From contig NC_133534.1 of the NCBI RefSeq assembly GCF_048544455.1, positions 220,438,292 through 220,502,291 of the forward strand: a DNA stretch of 64,000 nt, read 5' to 3'. Position 1 is the stretch's first letter. The number at the start of each line of letters is the position of its first letter. The stretch is from Silene latifolia (lineage: Eukaryota > Streptophyta > Magnoliopsida > Caryophyllales > Caryophyllaceae). Both the position numbers and the translations under genes were made by a program. Below are positions 60,630 to 64,000 of this stretch, in pieces. The notes beneath the pieces were generated by a model. It was not told where the DNA came from, did no database searches, and saw nothing but the letters and a program-made list of their open reading frames with translations.

Positions 60630-61095
60630 AAACCCCGCACTTAGCCGGAATGTCACGGATGGATCCCTTGGGAGGCTTAGCCAACCCTAGGTGAGAAGAA
60701 AAGAGGTCCATGGTTAACACAAAACTCGTGTTCATAAGACGGAATTGGACAGTCTGTTCATTTGGCTCGTATTTAAACGAGCTCATGAACTCCAAAGTTA
60801 GAAAAGGATAGATATGTTTCCGCAAACGGTACAGCCGTGTGAATCCCAAGGTCTCAAAGATATGATGGACATCCGTCTCAATCCCCAGGTCATCTAGAAG
60901 TGTGGTGTCCACACATCGAGTGGGTCTCATCTTCCGTTTCTGTAAAGCTACAAACCTCTCCCTCGCTTGTAGTCCACAAAGACTATCAAGGGTATTCCTA
61001 AGATACAGATGGTACTACGGGTGCACTCCCCTCCCCAATTTGGTGAGAAGCCCTTCCTTCTTACTTTGACGGGTTCCCAGGTTTAGTCTCGGCAT
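60630..61095 (-). pseudogene. Downstream (env-position) ORF of F, N-terminal part
   Basis: Starts at ATG 61095 (MPRLNLGTRQSKKEG, basic as in the D counterpart), then a TAG at 61015, then QARERFVALQKRKMRPTRCV, IFETLGFTRLYRLRKH and LTLEFMSSFKYEP. The frame continues across the D insertion into 25343. I chose 61095 rather than the later ATG at 60930 because homology to the D ORF and basic residues extend upstream, and the frame is the same. The splice-like acceptor CTGAAACAG ends directly before this ATG. Confidence 0.78.
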
Positions 61096-62427
61096 CTGTT
61101 TCAGCATACAGTTTAAACATACTTACGTAGGCACCTAAAACATGTAGTTTACACAAATTGAACATGGAGTAAAACATCTATGTACACACTATCACCAACA
61201 ATTCCAAATTTTGATATATATAACCTCAGTTTATAGCATCTCAGACGGTCTCTATAGCTGTAAAAATTCTAGCAGAGATAACATGAATTACTCAGCTACT
61301 ACGACTGTCAACACATGGCTTAAACACGACTCCACATATGCTTGAAAACATGTGAAACATTCATGTATGCTCATAGAAAAGGGCAACTAAGTACACCATC
61401 ATAGACAATCAACATTATGAATAAACTTCTCAATTCCCATAGTCAGACGGTCTCTACAGCTGTAGCAATTTTGATATATTTAGCATGAATTAGCATCACT
61501 ACTACTACTTCAAGGGTTTAATTCTTAACATATAGTCATATTCAACACAAAATTCCCATCGTAGAAAACGAATCTCAATTTGGGGCACTTTTAAGATGGA
61601 ATTTTAAGGCAAATTTTGGGGTGAAAATCACAAAATCCGGCTTCCCACAAGATATATACAACATATACTACTCAATTTCATCATCAATCATGTAAAAGAT
61701 ACTCAAAAATCAATTTAATTTCACAAACCCTAGAAAATTCGTCCCCAAATTTGCAATTTATATTCAATTTTTAGCACCATAAACATCATCAATCATAAAA
61801 GGGAAGCATGTGAATCATATGACAACAATTACAAGCAACTTCTCTTCCATATAAACCGAAATTTCAGATTATTCCACCATCCCAATTATTTCTAAGTGAT
61901 GAAAACATGAAAATAAGAAAGAAATTCATACCTTACTCAATTAGGAAGTGAAAGAACGAATCAAGTGATGAAAATTACCCAAATTAATCACCACAAACCC
62001 AAGAATGCAAGAGTTTTAGAGAAATTAGAAAGTTAGGGTTTGCAAAAGAAGAAGAAATAGGACGAATGAGGGAAAACAAGGGTTTTATGAAACCCACGGA
62101 AGTCCGTGTACTGTAGCCTAATCGATCGAGTGCCTCGGGTACTCGATCGAGTGCCCTCTACTCGATCGAGTAGGCGCTATTTCATCGAGTAATCGTAATA
62201 TATTTCTATGTCTCGACGTCATAGCTTCCTAACTAGATCAAGTGAGGTCTACTCGGTCTAGTAAGCACTTGCACTCAGTCAAGTAAGGTTGAGTACACGG
62301 TCGGAATTACAAAATTAATTGAAGGTTCCTGCAAAATAATATCACGTGTCGATTCCAAACCAAGTTCGGAAGTCGTCACTGGTTATCGTACCTGGTCGGG
62401 TTATTTTCGGAGCTATATTCTATTTTT
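61096..62427 (-). promoter_or_regulatory. Leader of the F downstream ORF
   Basis: On the minus strand: palindrome array (62300-62115), a TATA-like TTCATAAAACCC near 62085, a leader with AACCCTAAC, a candidate donor GTAAGG/GTATGA near 61930, then about 830 bp of AT-rich intron-like sequence up to acceptor CAG at 61096. A diverged duplication (AGACGGTCTCTA...GCTGTA) sits at 61238 and 61441. Splicing is inferred from signals only. Confidence 0.45.
62118..62290 (-). repeat. TCGATCGA palindrome array upstream of F ORF
   Basis: Sites include TAATCGATCGAGTG (62119), TACTCGATCGAGTG (62140), the perfect CTACTCGATCGAGTAG (62158-62173) and four degraded sites up to about 62290. The perfect 16-mer is identical to those in the LTR and 3' UTR of F. 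Confidence 0.85.
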
Positions 62428-64000
62428 TGGAACAATTGTCGTTGGAAGCACCTAGACCAAAACACAATTTATAACTTCACAAACAACTCTACAATTAGTA
62501 AAGAGGCAAGTAAAGGTCGGATCCCAAGGGACGGGAATTGAGATGAGATTTCTATTGAAACTAGTGGTGTCTTAGGGGTGTCACAATTTGGGTTGATGTA
62601 GAAGGTCACTAAACTAAATAGCAATGAAAGTAAATAAGCAAGATGAATTGAAAGGGTTGTAAACAATTGATAAAAAGCACTAGGGTGTCATGGGGTCATA
62701 GGGGAATCATGGGAATTGATCATACTAACATGTTCTCAAATTATAAGCAAGCAATTATTATTGTGATGGATTGAGTTGGGTTATATCTTACAATCCTAGG
62801 AAAGTTTGGGTCCCGGAGCCGAATCGATTAGATTGTACAACACCTACAAGTCGACTTAATCTTCCCTACTCAACAACATGCATGGTCTAATGAGACTCGA
62901 GTTGGTTTATGTCTTACAAGAGTCATTGAAAAGATAGGTGATGAGTAAAAAATGCAAGGATTCATAGGCTCTCATTTCATCAAACATAACAAGTGCATGA
63001 GTTGACATCAAAACACGCAAGCAAATAAACCATGAAAGCATATTAATTTAAGCATGAATCATTCCCCATGTTGGTTTCCCCTAATTACCCATTAACCCTA
63101 GCTAGGTCACTACTCACTCATTATCATGTTGATCATGCTAGCAAGGTTGTCAATCATACCAACAAAAGGAAACATGATGAATAAATGAAAGTAATTAACA
63201 ATAATTAAAAAGGGATTAAGAGAATTATACCTATTAATGATTCCAATAATAAAGCAAAGAATAAAAGAAGTACTTGATGCTTGATTGAGAGGTTGTCAAT
63301 CTCCCAATAATAACCCAAATAATCTTCAATTATCCAAAATAAAGGATGAACAAAAGAGAGATTAAGGAAATAAAACTTGTATTAGAACTTGATTAATTGT
63401 TGATTACAAAACTAAAGAGAGATTTGATTGATATTAACTACTCTAAGAATTGATAAGAAAAACATGCTCTTCTAATTAGACTAATGGGGTATTTATAGTG
63501 GAAATTAGGTGGATGAATTAGGGTTAACTAAGGGCTAAACTAGTAATTACACTTTTGAGATTTGAGCAGGGAGACGCCGGTATTTTTCGAAGGAAGGGCT
63601 TCTTTCTTTGAAGCTTGAAGAAACGGATTTGTGCTGGACTGGAATCCGTGCGTCTTAGGCACGGGACGGGCGGATTCGTGAGCCTCTGCCCGGGCGTCTT
63701 TGGGAGAAGACGCACGTCTTCTGGAGCTGCTGCCCGGGCGTCTTTGAAGGAAGACGCACGGATTGTCGTGCTGAGGACGGCCGGATTCAGGACAATCCGC
63801 ACGGATTGCTCCTCAGTCTTGCTTCTTCTTCTTTTCTTGCCTTTTCTTCGTAAAATCCTTGGGGATTTCCTTGGAGATGCAAGGATCTTTCCTTAACATT
63901 GCTCATCTCCTAAAATATGTACAGAGGCCTTCTAATCATGTCTCTCCTTGATGCTTGGTCATTGAATTCAATCAATTTAGTCTCATTTTGCCATGATAAT
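62428..64000 (-). mobile_element. LTR L, D-related, inverted and cut by window end
   Basis: Reverse-complement match to the D LTR over nearly its whole length, roughly 94 % by eye in the parts compared. The U5 end differs: it ends GACAATTGTTCCA, with about 30 bases missing relative to D. TATAAAT lies at 63491-63497 (minus) and palindromes at 63600-63808. About 150 bases of the U3 start lie beyond the window. Being minus oriented with its U5 end on the left, it is either the 3' LTR of an element lying to the right or a solo LTR. Confidence 0.85.
63600..63808 (-). repeat. Palindrome array in LTR L
   Basis: AGAAGACGCACGTCTTCT (63705-63722), CAATCCGCACGGATTG (63793-63808, the exact reverse complement of the D site at 25690) and CCCGGGCGTCTT units. 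The centre here is CA where D often has CC. Confidence 0.85.

Noticed and set aside
62395..62427. A primer binding site to the left of LTR L
   Set aside because: The minus strand there reads AAAAAATAGAATATAGCTCC, which does not match the Athila site at 27110 or any tRNA 3' end I know, so L is probably not a 5' LTR with its internal region to the left.
1..64000. tRNA or rRNA genes
   Set aside because: No cloverleaf with A and B boxes and no rRNA-like stretch was seen; tRNA-like matches are short primer binding sites of retroelements.

Overview
This window is a stack of nested plant transposable elements with no intact host gene. It contains Ty1/copia, Ty3/gypsy (Tat- and Athila-like) and CACTA elements, TNP2-type transposase exons with GT/AG introns, and tRNA-primed retroelement leaders. 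These point to a repeat-rich nuclear genome of a flowering plant. The families are compatible with a eudicot, perhaps Caryophyllales, but the sequence alone does not prove that.

Layout. Positions 1-360 are the end of a copia LTR that cuts off an unknown gene-like fragment (361-679, minus). A degraded Tat-type gypsy element K (plus) starts near 1454: LTR, tRNA-Arg-type primer site, gag, and a truncated RT fused to integrase. K is split by a CACTA element (CACTA-2, 7016-11204) and is then broken at 11524 by a minus-strand gypsy element F. The LTR of F (11524-21617) is itself split by copia element A (11845-20597). The 3' region of F holds a solo copia LTR (21704-22999). The downstream env-position ORF of F (61095 to 24268, minus) is split by the Athila-like element D (25344-60624). 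D carries CACTA-1 (27498-34049) in gag, and copia elements B (37805-46582) and C (47108-55958) in its own downstream ORF. The window ends in an inverted D-related LTR, L (62428-64000). Seven insertions are closed by target-site duplications that I could read at both ends (one of them imperfect), so the order of events is well supported.

How the parts work. D has gag, protease and a second ORF of about 523 codons homologous to the one in F, but no RT, RNase H or integrase, so it looks non-autonomous. A, B and C are antisense copia copies with decayed pol; the RT YVDD box is still readable in all three. CACTA-1 carries a multi-exon transposase with one frameshift and two stops, plus a second glycine/arginine-rich gene. 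CACTA-2 has no recognisable transposase but contains exon-like blocks that may be captured host sequence.

The most unusual signal is a set of short GC-rich palindromes in the LTRs of K, F, D and L. Each family has its own core sequence, and arm differences between copies often keep self-complementarity. In D and F the same palindromes recur just upstream of the second ORF, which suggests that this ORF has its own promoter module copied from, or co-evolving with, LTR control sequence.
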